Assembly: GCA_016712635.1 (NCBI GenBank)
Contig: JADJQS010000008.1
Span: 1-64,000, forward strand
Origin: Gammaproteobacteria bacterium
GTDB lineage: Bacteria; Pseudomonadota; Gammaproteobacteria; SZUA-140
Length of the DNA stretch: 64,000 bases
Reading direction: 5' to 3'
Part shown: one piece after another, positions 61,654 to 64,000 of the stretch
Layout of the letters: every line of letters begins with the position of its first letter
Numbering within the stretch: the first letter of the stretch is position 1
Notes under the pieces: generated by a model
Told to the model about the DNA's origin: nothing
Databases searched by the model: none
The model's input: only the letters and a program-made list of their open reading frames with translations
Position numbers and translations under genes: made by a program

Positions 61654-63138
61654 CTAGAAGCGGTCCAGGTCCGGGAACGGAACGTTACCTCCGTGCACGT
61701 GCATGCGGCCCAATTCTGCGCAGCGGTGCAGGGTTGGCACCGCCTTGCCGGGATTGAGCAAGCGGCGCGGGTCGAAGGCGTCCTTGATCAGATGGAACTG
61801 CCGCAGCTCGTCGGCGCCGAACTGCGTGCACATCTGCGCCAGTTTCTCCACCCCGACGCCATGTTCACCGGTGATGGTGCCGCCGACGGCAAGGCACAGC
61901 TCGAGGATGCGGCCGCCGAACTCCTCGGTGCGTTCCAGCTCGCCGGGCTTGTTGGCGTCGTACAGGATGAGCGGATGCAGATTGCCGTCGCCGGCGTGGA
62001 AGACATTGGCGACGGGCAGTCCGAACTCGTCCGACCAGAGCGCGATCTGGCGCAGCACCTCGGGCAGGCGACGACGCGGGATGGTACCGTCCATGCAGTA
62101 GTAATCGGGCGCGAGACGACCCACGGCCGGAAAGGTGGCCTTGCGTCCGGCCCAGAAACGCTTGCGCTCGGCCGCATCTGCCGCAATCCTGATGTCTTTC
62201 GCATGTGCCGCAATCAGGCAGGCGCGCACCCGTTCCACCTGCGCCGCGGTTTCAGCCGCGTTGCCGTCTAGTTCGCACAGCAATATCGCCGCGGCGTCGA
62301 CCGGATATCCGGCCCCGGCGTAGGCTTCGGCCGCGCGTATCGCCGGATTGTCCATCAGCTCGAGCCCTGCGGGGATGATGCCCGCGGCGATGACAGAGGC
62401 CACCGCGTCGGCGGCGGATTCGACACTGTCAAACGCGGCGAGCATGACCTGCGTGCTTTCCGGCAACGGCAGCAGCCGGAGCGTCACCTCGATGATGACG
62501 CCGAGCAGGCCCTCGGAGCCCGACATGAGGGCGGGGAGGTCGTAACCGGGGCTGTCCAGTGAGCGCGAACCGAATTCGAGCAGGCGGCCGTCACAGGTCA
62601 GTATCTTCATGGCCGCCACGTTGTGGACCGTCAATCCGTACTTGAGGCAATGAACCCCGCCCGAGTTTTCCGCCACGTTGCCGCCGATCGTGCAGGCGAT
62701 CTGGGAGGATGGATCCGGGGCGTAGTAGAGGCCGTGTACGGCGGCGGCATCGGTGACGGCGAGGTTGCGCACCCCCGGTTCCACGCGCGCGAGGCGGTTG
62801 GCGGCGTCGATATCGAGGATGCGGTTGAACTTCGCCAGGCTCAGCAGCACGCCGTCGGCGAGGGGCAGCGCCCCGCCGGACAGCCCGGTCCCCGCGCCGC
62901 GCGCGACCACCGGGACGCCGAGTCGATGGCAAATCTGCAGGACGGCCTGGACCTGCTCCACAGTCTCCGGCAGGCACACCAGCAGCGGGCACTGGCGATA
63001 GGCGGACAGGGCGTCACACTCGTAGGGACGCAGGGATTCGGCTTCACTCAGCAGGCAATGCTCGGGCAGGGTGGCCCGCAGGGACTGGATCAGTGAGTCC
63101 CGGTCGACGGCGGTCGGTTCGATCAATTCCGTATCCAT
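61654..63138 (-). CDS. glcD: Glycolate oxidase catalytic FAD subunit
   Basis: 494 residues. FAD-binding type 4 domain (CPLLVCLPETVEQVQAVL, VARGAGTGLSGGALPLADGV, CTIGGNVAENSGGVHCLKYG) and C-terminal FAD-oxidase domain (FHAGDGNLHPLILYD, GTITGEHGVGVEKL, FDPRRLLNPGK) are complete. It oxidises glycolate (or D-lactate-type 2-hydroxy acids) to the 2-oxo acid. Separated from glcEF by about 11 kb of multihaem genes but on the same strand. Confidence 0.94.
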   Translation of the reverse strand: MDTELIEPTAVDRDSLIQSLRATLPEHCLLSEAESLRPYECDALSAYRQCPLLVCLPETVEQVQAVLQICHRLGVPVVARGAGTGLSGGALPLADGVLLSLAKFNRILDIDAANRLARVEPGVRNLAVTDAAAVHGLYYAPDPSSQIACTIGGNVAENSGGVHCLKYGLTVHNVAAMKILTCDGRLLEFGSRSLDSPGYDLPALMSGSEGLLGVIIEVTLRLLPLPESTQVMLAAFDSVESAADAVASVIAAGIIPAGLELMDNPAIRAAEAYAGAGYPVDAAAILLCELDGNAAETAAQVERVRACLIAAHAKDIRIAADAAERKRFWAGRKATFPAVGRLAPDYYCMDGTIPRRRLPEVLRQIALWSDEFGLPVANVFHAGDGNLHPLILYDANKPGELERTEEFGGRILELCLAVGGTITGEHGVGVEKLAQMCTQFGADELRQFHLIKDAFDPRRLLNPGKAVPTLHRCAELGRMHVHGGNVPFPDLDRF

Positions 63139-63303
63139 AGATTATGCAGTCGTGCCGGAAGGTGCAATGAATCCCCGATCCGGTGGTTTATAGACGCCTG
63201 CGAGGGATTTTACACGATTGTCGCGCGGCGGGTGCGGCTGGTCATGCGGCCGCGCAGCGTCAGTGTCGAGCCGGCAAGGCCGGGCGGGCCGTTCCGTCAG
63301 GGG

Positions 63304-64000
63304 TCAATGCGGCGTGTCGTGCAGGTCGGATTTGATCTCACGCATGATGGTGTCGGCCCATTCCAGCGAGCGCAGATAGGCCTCGGTGATGGTGTCCTTG
63401 CTCATGTTGCTGCACTCAAGCCTGTCCCATTTTCCCTGTTCGTAGGCGATGACGCTGTTCAGTATGGCCGCGTACGGTCCTGCACGATTGATCAGGGCTT
63501 CCGTGATCTCCGGGCTCAGCGGCAGCGCACCCAGGATCTCGGGCAGAGGCTGATCCATCATTGCATCCAGGGTGGAGAACAACCCGACGATGAACGCCGA
63601 ATCCTTGTTGGCTCCCGGGAAAGACGCGGCGAGCAGCTCGCACATCTTGCTGCGTATCAGCGAAGTGGTGATGAGTTCGTCCGGCTTGTCGTCGATCCCG
63701 GTCAGCGCGATCAGGGTGGCCCAGCGCTTGATCTCCTTTTCGCCCAGATAGACGATGGCGTGGTGGATCGAGTCGACCTTCTTGCTCAGGGTAAAGGCGG
63801 CGGAGTTGATGTAGCGCATGAGCTTGTAGCTCATGGTCGGATCCTGGGAGATCAGCGCTTCCAGCTCCCGGATGTTGATCTCGGGGTTTTGCAGCTCGGC
63901 CATCATGCGCATGGTATTGAGGCGGTTGGCAGGCATGCGTCGCCCGGTGAGGACGCGCGGCTTGCAGAGGAAGTATCCCTGGTAGTAATCGAATTCGAGC
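63304..64000 (-). CDS. EAL-HDOD signalling protein (5' partial)
   Basis: The frame runs off the right edge. The part at the edge (FDYYQGYFLCKPRVLTGRRMPANRL) is the end of an EAL-type domain, so starting at the internal ATG 63936 would be wrong. The visible ~230 residues are an HDOD domain (ELEALISQDPTMSYKLMRYINSAAF, IVYLGEKEIKRWATLIAL). EAL-HDOD proteins of this type (YuxH-like) are usually regulatory, often with a degenerate c-di-GMP phosphodiesterase site. That site is outside the window. Confidence 0.88.
   Translation of the reverse strand, partial: LEFDYYQGYFLCKPRVLTGRRMPANRLNTMRMMAELQNPEINIRELEALISQDPTMSYKLMRYINSAAFTLSKKVDSIHHAIVYLGEKEIKRWATLIALTGIDDKPDELITTSLIRSKMCELLAASFPGANKDSAFIVGLFSTLDAMMDQPLPEILGALPLSPEITEALINRAGPYAAILNSVIAYEQGKWDRLECSNMSKDTITEAYLRSLEWADTIMREIKSDLHDTPH

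Overview
The window is about 64 kb of GC-rich chromosome from a gammaproteobacterium. Several gene orders in it are typical of that class: pilT opposite yggS-proC-yggT-yggU, rppH-ptsP, and rpsU-yqeY-dnaG-rpoD followed by a CAU tRNA. Much of the rest is respiratory: c-type cytochromes, a cbb3-like haem-copper enzyme cluster, two very large multihaem cytochromes and a complete glycolate oxidase (glcD, glcE, glcF) with a glyoxylate aminotransferase. Together these suggest, by inference, a respiring and possibly lithoautotrophic or electrode/mineral-interacting bacterium. No phage, integrase, transposase or CRISPR was seen.

Region by region. (1) 1-11,240: a non-canonical cbb3-like oxidase or NO-reductase-like locus. 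It has a CcoO-like cytochrome (cut by the window edge), two haem-less CcoP-like membrane proteins, a CcoS-like protein, two small cytochromes c, a NirV-like (formylglycine-enzyme fold) protein, a membrane protein fused to a spermidine-synthase-like domain, CcoG, a FixH/YtkA-like lipoprotein, a truncated subunit-I-like protein and several microproteins. (2) 11,417-31,657: mostly housekeeping. It holds a dynamin-like GTPase, yggU/yggT/proC/yggS, pilT, a BtuCD-type ABC importer, a HAD phosphatase, rppH, ptsP, an outer-membrane TPR/barrel protein, an ECF sigma/anti-sigma pair with a secreted charged protein, the macromolecular synthesis operon, and a tRNA with anticodon CAT. (3) 31,900-36,490: a candidate structured RNA, then a tight five-gene set (thermostable-haemolysin/GNAT-like protein, acyl-adenylating ligase, haem-oxygenase-like di-iron protein, TPR protein, SDR) that looks like an uncharacterised small-molecule or lipid pathway. 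(4) 36,792-46,540: one giant cadherin-like repeat lipoprotein of about 3,250 residues, broken in this sequence by six single-base indels that all fall in or directly beside near-identical 858-bp repeats. (5) 46,596-50,474 and 61,654-63,138: glyoxylate aminotransferase, GlcF, GlcE and, separately, GlcD. (6) 50,580-61,635, inserted between glcE and glcD: a five-gene operon encoding a di-haem cytochrome b-like membrane protein, a 21-haem cytochrome, a 28-haem-site repeat cytochrome, a small periplasmic protein and a SPOR-TPR-barrel protein. Divergent from it lie a ferredoxin/FAD oxidoreductase and a Sel1-ankyrin protein. The window ends inside an EAL-HDOD gene.

The strongest candidates for an undescribed system are the multihaem conduit (50.6-59.6 kb), the ligase/di-iron/SDR cluster (32.1-36.5 kb) and the unusual haem-copper locus at the left end. 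Functions are assigned from motifs, domain order and gene context only. No database search was possible, so family names are from recognition and substrates are not known.
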